From Aldrovandia affinis (Eukaryota; Chordata; Actinopteri; Notacanthiformes; Halosauridae): DNA of 64,000 bases. Position numbers and translations under genes: made by a program. The stretch covers positions 3,600,001 to 3,664,000 of the forward strand of contig JAINUG010000039.1 of NCBI GenBank assembly GCA_029706075.1, written 5' to 3'. Below are positions 38,401-45,576 of the stretch, piece after piece; the first letter of the stretch is position 1, and every line of letters starts with the position of its first letter. The notes under the pieces were generated by a model. It saw nothing but the letters and a program-made list of their open reading frames with translations, was not told where the DNA came from and made no database searches.

Positions 38401-41400
38401 TGGTGTATTGTGTGGTTGGAGAAAATATCTGCAGGCACTGCAGACCTCGAGGCCTGGATTTAAATACCCCTGATCTAGTTAATTCATCAGAACCAACTGA
38501 GCAGACATACTTGACTAATGCAGCCATGAATGAGAAGAAAATGATTCTGTACACTAATATTTATACATAACAATAATATTCATCCTAATCAATACTAACA
38601 TTCCAATTAATCATACAGTACAATGAACAGACAGGGGACTCTGTTATCCTACTTTAGTGCTAATACATACCTTGTATGGAGACGGTTCAATTCGCTCACC
38701 AAATAAAACTTGACCTAGATTTTCAAAGGGTCGTTTTTCTGATTCTATTGAGCAGAAAACAAACCTATGACAAAAAGACAGAAATGCGTTTATAGATGTT
38801 CCACATATGAGAATTGTTCCCAAAGTAGTCAAGCGCAATCAAAGATACCCATGCGTTCCCATTCAGAAACTCATGGTGCTCAAGTAACAGTGTAACTTCA
38901 TATCAAGCCAAACACAACCAAAAGCAATTTATATTAATACATCTGAAAGTCAATCAACATGCGTAATATCAAAAAAAATATATATTATATTATATAACAA
39001 AGATATAATTAATTATGTAAAGCAAATAGCTTTAATATGACACCAATAGTGTGTCCGCATCATACACAATAATTACATCATCCCAATAATTCAAAATTTT
39101 GGTCTCAGAAATTGTTTATTACATAAAACTGACCATTTTCCCTGGTGTCCTCAATATTAAAAATGTCAACAGCAACTTTTAAGATAATCAGGGTCGCACC
39201 AAAGCCAAGCTGATGTCACATGTAATGACTCAGGCATTACAGTCAGTCTCAGCCATGGAGTCTAACTCATAGGCAGAAACACAAACAGTCACTCTTTCAC
39301 AATGAAGAGGATGATGCCTCACAGGAGTGTGTGTGTGTCCCCTCGCTCCCTCGTTCCCCTTTTTATCAAAAAGAAAAAGGTCGCATTTCTAAGAATGACT
39401 TGCCAATTCGTGGTGGGTCGTCACTTTCATTGTCACAAAACCTTTCCTGTCATGACGCCGTCAGCCCACCCTATTCTAGGAGCTTGACATCGTTTTCCAG
39501 TTCGTTTTCAAGCTGGTGCTTTGGTGATGTTTTCTCTTTTTTTTTTTTAAAGAGCTTTTGTGATCCATTTAATTTGCCCGCAGATATGAAAACGAGGATC
39601 ATGGATTGAATGTTAAGTAAATATGTTCAAATAATACGCTCAACTGTTTGAGTCAGTGTGATGTTGGTTTATTGAAAATAAATAACAGACACGAATAAAA
39701 CAATAAAATGTCATACAAAACTAAAATTAAGAGAGCTTCGCGTCGCAGCTTTTTACAAGTCTCGGAGGAGGTATTTTATGTTTCATTCTATATGCACAAA
39801 GACATCTTGTTCAGCAGTATACATCATGAGCTTGAGCATGATTTATCCACTCAAAATATGTGTGCATATATAAGCACCTACTGAAGTTTTAATCTTACAA
39901 AATGACTGTTATAGTCATGATATACTTCTCCTTCTGGAGGATATGTAAGTCCCTAAAGTAGCAACCTACATGTACATGTTAAGCCCATGAAACAAGCCAC
40001 TGTTGCTTCTGGAACAATCCTGCCTCAGTGTGCTTCTAGTCTTGCTGTGTTACCAGCTCTGACCACAAAGTTTGGCCAGGAGCAAATAAAAATGGTGTCT
40101 CAGAGAGACTATACATATTCAGTGGAGAGCATGAGAGGGAGAAAGAGTGCAGGCTGTCGATTTCTGTTATCTTTTTATCTCCATCTTCTGTTATCTATTA
40201 TATTTATTTTAATTTGCCGACATGCATTTGCTGAGGGAAAATGATTCATTTTGCATATAATGTACAGAGGACCTGTCTACATTAACGCTACAGAAATATC
40301 ATTTTCTTGGGTTTGGATTACTTACGCCGTGTATTCATATGGTAGAACCGACTCCACTGAATCCAGTCTGTTCACATACAGCTCAATTTCAGACTTAACA
40401 GAAAACAAAAGAGAAATATATAAAAACAAAATCAATCATCATTGACCACCACATTGAGAGTATGTATTTGTTTTCCTTCAATTTAATCAGAAAACTGCAC
40501 ACAAGACCACAAAAAGATTAAGCAGAATTAGCTACCATTATGAATCCCCCTATCAGTACGACCTTTGGGGCCATTTCCCCTCATTAAAACCACAGAGATA
40601 AGAATCCACTTTCTCCCTTGTGCATTATTTTTACATTAATTTAACACGTAGAACGTAAACTAGACAAGTTATTCAGGAATAGGACAACTAACAATGATTA
40701 AACTTATTTAGATAAAGTTTAGTAAATATATTCCACAATATAATATACAAATACTGGGCAATTAATCAGGCAGATGACAAAGCCACCTATTATGCATTCA
40801 CTGGCTCGTCAAAAATACACAATAGCTAACGTAACTTGTGACGTCAGACGATAGCTTTCCAAGAGTCGTCCACTTAAATAAGCTAGATAGCTGGCAAGCT
40901 AAGGCATTCCGCATCATCCAATCAGTGCCGAAATCCCATGCCCTTTCATTGCTAGCTAACTTTAGCTACCAGCTAGCTGTTTTTGTTTGACAGCTCATAT
41001 TCATACCAGCTTGCGCGGAAGCATCCCCAAAGTGGGATGGAATAGTATAGCTAGATAGCCAACGTTACCTAGCTAATTAACTAACTGGGCGCTAGCTAAT
41101 TGCAACGCTAGTAACAAGCGACGAAAGTAGCTAGGGCAGCTAGCAAGATGGCTAGCTATAAAGTGGTCAATGTTAATGTCAGTGATGTCATCATATTTTA
41201 TAGGTAACTGATGTAACGTTCTACTAACGGTAGCTAGCTACGACTTCGCTATAGTACATTGCAAGATATCATATAGAGTGCGTTCATATTCCACCCAGGC
41301 CTTCGTCTTACTAGCGTAACGTTACATTAGCTAGCTAGCTGTACATCCAAATGAATATTTTCAAAGCTACGACTTGCAAACTGCTTAATTGCCCGACGCA

Positions 41401-41593
41401 TCGGGGTTCCGTGCATGTTTTCGGGGGTGACAAATACCCTGCAGTCCGGTGCTTCTTTCTCTTTTCCAGCTTGGCCTTTTTCACAGAAACTGACAGGAGC
41501 CAAACCAGGAAGATAGAAACTTGAGACGCTATTCAAGATTACACTAAGAAAAAAGACCCTCAAAACGGAAGGCACATTATAAATGATGCACAT
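20390..41593 (-). CDS. tm9sf2: tm9sf2, transmembrane 9 superfamily member 2 (17 coding exons)
   Basis: This is a complete gene for a nonaspanin, a nine-span membrane protein of endosomes and Golgi. In mammals the protein is linked to glycosphingolipid synthesis and heparan sulfate N-sulfation. I joined 17 exons by GT-AG borders. Their lengths (156, 68, 94, 128, 130, 125, 112, 80, 109, 133, 120, 58, 160, 152, 112, 172, 68) total 1,977 nt, giving 658 aa plus stop; human TM9SF2 has 663. The layout is a signal peptide (about residues 1-25), a large luminal domain to about residue 297, then hydrophobic spans from residue 299 to the C-terminus. The protein ends in KVD, matching the KxD/E Golgi-retention tail of the family. 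Near-identical blocks include [34 protein letters not shown] and FGWKLVHGD. The start is the first in-frame ATG; the codon at 41624-41626 is TTG. All frames stay open, so the gene looks functional. Confidence 0.97.
21096..21340. repeat. hAT-like MITE fragment (CAGACCTGGGTC family), tm9sf2 intron 16
   Basis: It shares AAATACTTCAACCCTTTAGA, CTGCAGATTACTG and AAAATTCTCAGGGATC with the intact copy at 59838-60085. The ends are eroded. Confidence 0.45.
22269..22489 (-). repeat. tRNA-derived SINE, family B
   Basis: Full-length copy in tm9sf2 intron 16. On the minus strand it runs from GCGGCAGTGTGGTATAATGG through a B-box GGTTCAATCCC and TTGTACCCTTGAGCAAGGTA to a LINE-type tail and four TAATG repeats. 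The tail has a small duplication of flanking bases. Confidence 0.8.
22660..22725 (+). repeat. SINE/LINE 3' tail remnant
   Basis: Only the stem-loop tail (GTCGCTCTAGATAAGAGCGT) and the following TGTAATG repeats remain, in the opposite direction to the SINE about 170 bp away. Confidence 0.6.
23582..23753 (-). CDS. tm9sf2: tm9sf2 exon 16 (residues 580-637)
   Basis: It encodes [20 protein letters not shown], then [15 protein letters not shown] and the hydrophobic [12 protein letters not shown]. The acceptor is CCACCAG and the donor ACAG|GTGAGT. Confidence 0.96.
24211..24322 (-). CDS. tm9sf2: tm9sf2 exon 15 (residues 542-579)
   Basis: It encodes [20 protein letters not shown], then [17 protein letters not shown] (span 7). 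The acceptor is CTCCAG and the donor GAG|GTGAGC, phase 0. Confidence 0.96.
25115..25207. repeat. Possible hAT terminal fragment in intron 14
   Basis: On the minus strand it begins CTAGGGCTGTGGCGGTCATG, a phrase found at the ends of a common teleost hAT element. The other end was not found with certainty. Confidence 0.35.
25556..26025. mobile_element. piggyBac-like non-autonomous element in tm9sf2 intron 14
   Basis: The element is flanked by TTAA at 25556-25559 and 26022-26025, and its ends begin CCCTTAGG and, inverted, CCCTCGAT. TTAA targets with CCY ends are the piggyBac signature. Inside the left end is a perfect 18-bp palindrome, GATCACGCCGGCGTGATC (25575-25592). At 462 bp it has no room for a transposase; a short frame ending VEDDELE may be a relic of one. 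Confidence 0.5.
26260..26411 (-). CDS. tm9sf2: tm9sf2 exon 14 (residues 492-542)
   Basis: It encodes [20 protein letters not shown], then span 6 ([20 protein letters not shown]). The acceptor is ATCGAAG after a T-rich stretch. The donor TG|GTCAGT splits a tryptophan codon. Confidence 0.94.
26775..26985 (-). repeat. LINE 3' tail in intron 13
   Basis: Read on the minus strand, GGCTAATGGGGATCCTGAAT followed by AAACAATAAACAATAAACA is a common teleost LINE end with short terminal repeats. The adjoining text with GTCTTTGGACTGTGG also belongs to dispersed teleost repeats. Confidence 0.5.
27175..27334 (-). CDS. tm9sf2: tm9sf2 exon 13 (residues 438-491)
   Basis: It encodes [20 protein letters not shown], then [18 protein letters not shown] and GAYFGFKKT, covering the end of span 4 and span 5. 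The acceptor is CCTCCAG and the donor ACC|GTGAGT, phase 0. Confidence 0.97.
27958..28015 (-). CDS. tm9sf2: tm9sf2 exon 12 (residues 419-438)
   Basis: At 58 bp this is the shortest exon. It encodes [19 protein letters not shown], matching the human protein with one change (S to A). The acceptor is GAACAG and the donor GG|GTGAGT splits a glycine codon. Confidence 0.94.
28900..29047 (+). repeat. LINE 3' tail in intron 11
   Basis: GGGACTCCAGATGAAAACTA, then CTCTTGGCTAATTCTGGC and TGCATTGTCCCTGACAAATA, then AATAAA-type repeats: the usual 3' UTR of a teleost non-LTR element. It is inserted antisense to tm9sf2. Confidence 0.6.
29431..29550 (-). CDS. tm9sf2: tm9sf2 exon 11 (residues 379-419)
   Basis: It encodes [19 protein letters not shown], then the third membrane span ([20 protein letters not shown]). 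The acceptor is GCGTCAG and the donor AAGT|GTGAGT. It lies in a locally CpG-rich block. Confidence 0.95.
29706..29930 (+). repeat. tRNA-derived SINE, family B
   Basis: Full-length copy in tm9sf2 intron 10, antisense to the gene. It has a tRNA-like head (GGTATAATGGTTAGGG), B-box GGTTCAATCCC, the body TTGTACCCTTAGGCAAGGTA, the tail GTCGCTCTGGATAAGAGCGT and terminal TAATG repeats. Confidence 0.85.
30094..30226 (-). CDS. tm9sf2: tm9sf2 exon 10 (residues 335-379)
   Basis: It encodes [20 protein letters not shown], the signature cytosolic loop of the family, then the second membrane span beginning at [13 protein letters not shown]. The acceptor is TTTCCAG and the donor CTCT|GTGAGT. Confidence 0.96.
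30940..31048 (-). CDS. tm9sf2: tm9sf2 exon 9 (residues 298-334): first membrane span
   Basis: It encodes [18 protein letters not shown], the first membrane span of the nonaspanin domain, then [16 protein letters not shown] on the cytosolic side. The acceptor is CCGCAG. I chose the donor GTG|GTAATG over the G|GTGGTA alternative because it keeps MDSV/EDAQ in register with human MDST/EDAQ. Confidence 0.94.
31129..31612. mobile_element. hAT-type MITE filling tm9sf2 intron 8
   Basis: The ends are CAGAGCTGGGTCAGATG and, inverted, CACACCCGGGTCCAATAC. The flanking 8-mers AGAAGCGC (31121-31128) and AGAAGCAC (31613-31620) differ by one base and are a clear target duplication. It is 484 bp and internally repetitive: CTGGTGTCTAAA with TATTTTAAAT occurs near 31333-31360 and 31561-31590. 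It belongs to the same family as 59838-60085. Confidence 0.7.
31625..31704 (-). CDS. tm9sf2: tm9sf2 exon 8 (residues 272-298)
   Basis: It encodes [20 protein letters not shown] followed by TNIQWF, the juxtamembrane segment before the first membrane span. The donor is AG|GTGCGT. Only 12 intron bases separate the exon from a hAT-type element that fills most of intron 8. Confidence 0.95.
32160..32405 (+). repeat. Short tandem repeat, about 46-52 bp unit, five diverged copies
   Basis: The best pair is 32281-32326 and 32327-32373, sharing AAGAGAACTCGAACTGCAAA and GTTTGAGTGTC. More diverged units lie upstream (GAGAACTCTCACTGG, AAAACTCTCACCGTGG). It sits in tm9sf2 intron 7. Confidence 0.6.
33048..33159 (-). 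CDS. tm9sf2: tm9sf2 exon 7 (residues 234-271)
   Basis: It encodes [20 protein letters not shown] and then the conserved YTYSVEF strand near the end of the luminal domain. The acceptor is GCAAAG and the donor ATA|GTAAGT, phase 0. Confidence 0.93.
33489..33613 (-). CDS. tm9sf2: tm9sf2 exon 6 (residues 193-234)
   Basis: It encodes [17 protein letters not shown], then [18 protein letters not shown] and AAKIEPK, collinear with the human luminal domain. The acceptor is CAACAG and the donor AAAAG|GTACGT. Confidence 0.94.
34019..34148 (-). CDS. tm9sf2: tm9sf2 exon 5 (residues 149-192)
   Basis: It encodes [19 protein letters not shown], then [20 protein letters not shown], with all luminal cysteines of the mammalian protein kept. 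The acceptor is CTCTGCAG and the donor AAT|GTCAGT, phase 0. Confidence 0.95.
34256..34669. mobile_element. hAT-type MITE carrying a nested SINE, intron 4
   Basis: The ends are CAGGGTGGG and, inverted, CAGGGCTGGGCAAGG. The flanks TTCTAGGA and ACCTAGGA agree in six of eight bases. The SINE at 34265-34418 splits the left end after about nine bases. Confidence 0.6.
34265..34418 (-). repeat. tRNA-derived SINE, family A (nested in a MITE)
   Basis: Same design as the copy at 18841: a head with GTAGGTAGAGCACGG, a B-box (GGTTCAATTCC), and the TAAGTCGCTTTGGATAAAAG tail. It is inserted in the hAT MITE at 34256-34669. Confidence 0.8.
35408..35470 (-). repeat. SINE/LINE tail remnant
   Basis: Diverged copy of the L2-type tail (on the minus strand GCTGCTCTGGATAGGAG) with TAATG-like repeats, in intron 4. 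A (CA)n tract follows at about 35583-35640. Confidence 0.45.
36721..37125 (-). mobile_element. L2-clade LINE 3' fragment
   Basis: On the minus strand an open stretch (about 37018-37119) encodes [20 protein letters not shown] followed by [17 protein letters not shown] and a stop, the well-known C-terminus of teleost L2-type ORF2. About 240 bp of 3' UTR follows, then the tail GTCGCTCTGGATAAGAGCGT and TAATG repeats. The tail matches that of SINE family B in this window. 5'-truncated, in tm9sf2 intron 4. Confidence 0.8.
37839..37993 (+). repeat. tRNA-derived SINE, family A
   Basis: Complete copy. The head GGCTCAGTTGGTAGAGCACG contains an A-box, followed by B-box GGTTCAATCCC (37894-37904), the body ACATATACTGAAAAATGTAT and the tail TAAGTCGCTTTGGATAAAAG. 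It lies about 65 bp downstream of tm9sf2 exon 4, antisense to the gene. Confidence 0.85.
38059..38186 (-). CDS. tm9sf2: tm9sf2 exon 4 (residues 107-149)
   Basis: It encodes the luminal cysteine pair ([10 protein letters not shown]), then [13 protein letters not shown]. The tryptophan codon is split TG|G at the donor GTGAGT. The acceptor is TTTGCAG. A hAT MITE lies about 80 bp upstream of this acceptor. Confidence 0.93.
38266..38472. mobile_element. Palindromic hAT-type MITE, intron 3
   Basis: A 207-bp foldback element. Long terminal inverted repeats (left CGGGGGTGTTCAAACCCAGG, right inverted CAGGGGTATTTAAATCCAGG) continue into CCTCGAGGTC and further. An exact 8-bp duplication ATCTAGTT flanks it at 38258-38265 and 38473-38480. 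Confidence 0.8.
38671..38764 (-). CDS. tm9sf2: tm9sf2 exon 3 (residues 75-106)
   Basis: It completes the split alanine codon and encodes [12 protein letters not shown], then [18 protein letters not shown], the strongest luminal block of the family. The human counterpart has FDFC, so an aspartate is replaced by valine at about residue 77. Donor AAG|GTATGT, phase 0. Confidence 0.95.
40326..40393 (-). CDS. tm9sf2: tm9sf2 exon 2 (residues 53-75)
   Basis: It encodes [16 protein letters not shown] followed by LPYEYTA, matching the human luminal segment almost residue for residue. The acceptor is TTAAG and the donor GC|GTAAGT, leaving two bases of an alanine codon. Confidence 0.93.
41438..41593 (-). 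CDS. tm9sf2: tm9sf2 exon 1 (residues 1-52): signal peptide and mature N-terminus
   Basis: The exon starts at an ATG with A at -3. It encodes a hydrophobic signal peptide (core [11 protein letters not shown]), a likely cleavage after VSS, and the family hallmark [12 protein letters not shown] at the mature N-terminus. It ends phase 0 at AGG|GTATTT. The lysine/glutamate-rich stretch after the hallmark is also the variable part in mammals. Confidence 0.92.
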
Positions 41594-41830
41594 TTTTTCT
41601 GTTAATTTAACTCGGTAACTTTTCAACGCGCAATATCGACATACGAAAACAAATTTGGTAACTAACTATACTGTCAGTTAAAATGCATGTATTAGTTAGC
41701 TTAGCTACGCTTTTGCAGGACATCTAGCACAACACAACCATAGTAGCCCACTGTCAGCCCCAGTGAGACACGTCATCGACCACATCGTTTGGTCCAGTGG
41801 CAGAGGATTGTGGGATATTGGCGGAAAGGG
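41594..41830 (-). promoter_or_regulatory. tm9sf2: tm9sf2 5' UTR and TATA-less promoter region
   Basis: No TATA box is seen. Read on the minus strand, the segment holds a CCAAT box (about 41815-41820), next to it a CCCACAATCC motif resembling ZNF143 sites (about 41805-41815), and TGACGTG, a CRE/UPRE-like site, at about 41769-41775. These are typical of housekeeping promoters. The transcription start is not defined by sequence alone. Confidence 0.4.
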
Positions 41831-41849
41831 TACCGCGTTAGAGAGGATT

Positions 41850-44800
41850 GGCTACTATTCTACTACTAACGTTAGATGTACGTTATAACCACATACCCAT
41901 ACACAATTAAACTGCACATTTGTATTAAATTTGTAGTGTCTACGATCTATGGCCCAATTTCAACATTTGTGGCACAGTTGCATTAGGCTATATGTTTTAG
42001 TATTCCACTAAAATTAGTGTAGGACCTTTGTATAAATACTTTATAATACTTTAAATGGGTGTTTTAGCCCTGTTTTTCAGTTATTTTCATAAAAGTTGGA
42101 GTTGAGTTGTTTTCCTCTGAGACCCACCCCGTTATAATGGCATATCAAATAGCATGTCATGATGTCAGGTCAAAGCTTGAATTGTAAACAAACATGATCA
42201 ATATCAACCTTGCAATACTAGGCTCACTTTGGGTGGATATGGAGAATAGCTGTTTTTAAACTTTATAATAACTTTATCTTCACATCCAAATGTAACATGA
42301 TGCATATCAGGAGGACCAAAATATTCCATACTGTAACTTAACTCAAAAATTATTTTGAAAATTGCAATCTCTTCTCTCTTATTATAGTATTTACCAATAC
42401 TGTATATGTACCCTGTGTCTTACAATGAAGAATCATGAACATAAGTTTGTTGAACATACTACATCTGTACACCTGAAGAATGTAGTCTAACTGTAGGTAA
42501 AAGTTAGACATTACGTTTATGGATTACTCATAGATTATGATTATTATCATGAGTGGGGTCAACACTAGGAAAGGTATATATATATATAAATAATATGCTA
42601 GTGATTCAATCATTCAGTTTGCAGACTCAAGATTAATTTCCTTCATCCACAGTTTAAAACTTCGGAATATTCCTTCCTTCCCCTGTGCCTTTATTGTCTA
42701 GGAGGCCCTGGTTAGCTGACAGAGGTTTTTGTACCATCCATGTTGCTACGGTATGCTAGCTATCTATTTGACCATACCTGCCATTACGGTTCACAATATT
42801 ATAGTGAATGAGAACACTTTTAGTGCTCCATAATTTAGAAATAAAAAGGCCAATGTTAAGTACATTGAGAGGAGCTACAATTTGCTGTCAATCACTGGCT
42901 TGTTTGAACCAATTAAAAAGTTGTACTTGTTGCCACAAAATAATGATTTATTGGTTAAAATCAGTTTGTTTTTTGGTAACATATGGAAGTTCTACCCATT
43001 TTTGGTGTCATGATGCCTCATTCACCCATCACAAGCATTCAGTAAATACTGTGCTAATATGTTTTATCATGGTGCCCCAAAAACGTCAGCCAAACTGGTA
43101 ATCTGTGGCTCTGGTTTAAACCTCATACAGGTTTTTACCAGAGCCACCAGAAAGTAGTAGTCCTAGCCAATCAGTATAAGAGATCAGCTAAGAGATGCTC
43201 TGCCACACCACACACTGAAACCAGGTCTTATATCAGTTTACTTCCCAGTTATATCTAAGACTTACATTCATTTTTGTATTTTGTTTGTTAGTAATCCAGC
43301 TATATATTTTGATGCAGGTCATTTGTAAGAAGGAGAAAGCAAGAATCACAGATAAGGGCAGAGGCTCTTGACCAAATTTCCCCTTTTGTCTTTGAAATCA
43401 CTCACAGAGAGAGAAAATAACGTGTTGCCTTTCTAGGAGACATTCTGGAAATGTGTTTTTTTAATCTTATAAATGGCTTTAAATGTCACACATTTTTTTT
43501 AACCGACGCCCTGATCGTACTATTATCAGATCTTAAAATGACTTATTACTTGTTTTGTTTGCCTGTATGATTAATTCAAGAGACACTGGTTGAGATTATG
43601 ATATGATAAAAACATGTGTCTCTCTGCATATGAAACACACTTGATGACAAATTGAATATCAATACCCTTTTCCAGTAGATCCAGTAAAAGACTGTTCAGC
43701 AATGGGACTTATTTTTGGACTCTGGAAGCTACTTATTGTAATTGCATTTTGGGCACATAGATATATTTACAGTATTTGTATAGTATGCAGGAATTGTTAT
43801 CTTTATCTTATGTGTAGATGGTTTTTTACATTTTAATAAACAATAGTTATATAAAAATAAAATATTGGAAGATAAGAAAGCTTCCAGAACAGCAAAATAC
43901 AAAACCCTTAATATCTATAAGTTACAGAAAATAACTATTATCAGCGACAAAATATAGGGAAGGAAGCTAAAAAAACACATTCAAGTGATTAAAGAATGCT
44001 GTAGAATTATGGGCAAAAGGAAAATATCTTATAGAAAGAAGAATTATTTTCTCTCAAGAAATTTCAGCATCACAGTATGCCATCACAAGATTGTTGATAC
44101 TTTGGTGTTAAATTCCAACAGTCTTTTGGGGTGAGGTATGTCAAGTTCCTGTGTTTATGGTGATTCTAGTCTTAAAACTACATGCATAAAAGTGGGTCAG
44201 AGCTGCTGAAACAAAGGTAAAGTGCAGTTAAAGTTGCAGTATGTTGATAGTATTTTACACCCATTCACCATATGTTACAGAACCACTTACTATTTTAAGG
44301 GGCAATGTGGTTGTTGTACACCCACGTCCTGGTTGTTGCCTCATTTTTGCTTTGAAGAAAATATGCAGCTAAAAATAAAACAAAACAACACATGCACAAC
44401 CTATTTCAGACTAGTTCGGAATTAAAAATAATCCCCCATATCTGTACAGCACAATCTTTCATAAATAACATGTTGAGGAAACAGTGGAAATGTTTTGTTT
44501 TTTTAAAGAAATCTGATGATAATAAAATCCTTTGGTCATGGTATAATACGTATAGTTTCCAAAATGCAGCTAGTTGGAATTACCCCATTATATAATTCAT
44601 TTTTGATAAACGATATCAACAGCAGCAGCAAAACAGATAGACTTTTAAGCATTTAAGCAGGTTTGTGTTAGTGTACTTAATAAAACAACAGTTTGAACAA
44701 GTTGTGTTCAAACACTGAACAAGACTAAACAACAGCATTGGGGATTGGCACACTTCCACCACAGTCATCACGTTTGTCCTAAAACATAATTATTTATTTT

Positions 44801-45060
44801 GCATAAGAAATCTTTTCATAAAGTTTCCAAATCTAAATCTGACCTAAACTTTTTACTCATTCCTGTTCACAGTCAGACAAACACACATGTGAACATTCAT
44901 ATAAATTAAGTACCATTTACTGGAAGTAGAGATAAGGAATTGAATGTAAATAAGTGTATACTGTATGCTATAATAATCAAAAATACTCTTTATTCTGCAT
45001 TCTCAAATTTGCTTCTGTTTAAAACAGTAACTTTCATACAGCTGTTGTATGTGCAGCTAT
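41850..45060. other. Intergenic spacer between tm9sf2 and gpr183
   Basis: AT-rich and without coding blocks. It contains a hairpin-forming inverted repeat (43105-43147) and, at about 42870-43035, a diverged relative of the inverted-repeat element at 60242-60451. The last exons of ubac2, expected here from mammalian order, were not seen. Confidence 0.5.
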
Positions 45061-45074
45061 CCTGCTTGGTCCTC

Positions 45075-45099
45075 ATTGGTCTATAGTGTGGGTATAAAA
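45075..45099 (+). promoter_or_regulatory. gpr183: gpr183 core promoter: inverted CCAAT box and TATA box
   Basis: ATTGG (inverted CCAAT) at 45075-45079 is followed by TATAAAA at 45093-45099, placing a start near 45122-45130, just upstream of the predicted donor at 45213. Confidence 0.5.
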
Positions 45100-45123
45100 T
45101 GCAAGCAGTCTGACACATTTCAT

Positions 45124-45212
45124 GAAGACATCCTTCCTCAGTTCTGCATCAATCTCAGAGAGAACACACGGCAGGGAATGTCTGCTTGGCTGTAGATGAT
45201 TTTCAAGTTATT
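45124..45212 (+). other. gpr183: gpr183 non-coding first exon (predicted)
   Basis: A segment about 25-30 bp downstream of a TATA box ends at TTATT|GTAAGT, a good donor at 45213. Mammalian GPR183 has a separate 5' UTR exon, so this fits. Possible acceptors before the coding exon are at 45433-45434, 45526-45527 or 45569-45570; sequence alone does not decide. The ATG at 45122 opens a 25-codon upstream frame ending at 45199 if transcription starts before it. Confidence 0.5.
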
Positions 45213-45576
45213 GTAAGTATCTAAACATATATTTTCAAGATAATTAATTTGTGATTTGACTTTTTACTCTTTCAACTGTTTGGGACAGCTTTCTCCAAAC
45301 AAACAGTGACAATAACCACATCAATGTATGAAACTTATATACAATGCTTATATAATCCATATGGATTATAATTCAATTTCAAGAGTTGAACTTTTTTATG
45401 TTAAATATTTATTTATGTATTTTTACCAAGACAGTCACACATGAATATGATTATTTGAAGTGGTACTTAAAATCTATGATATATTAATACACGTTTCTGA
45501 ATTCCTCCATCATGTCTGCATAAACAGGGATATAGCCTATTACATTATTAGCCTGTGGATTCTTCAAGAGACCAGA

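Noticed and set aside
41594-41626. N-terminal extension of tm9sf2 by 11 codons
   Set aside because: It would start at a TTG codon. The ATG at 41593 gives a normal signal peptide.
45460-45576. Upstream extension of gpr183 by 39 codons
   Set aside because: The extension resembles no part of GPR183 and contains plausible splice acceptors. The ATG at 45577 has the better context and the expected N-terminus length.
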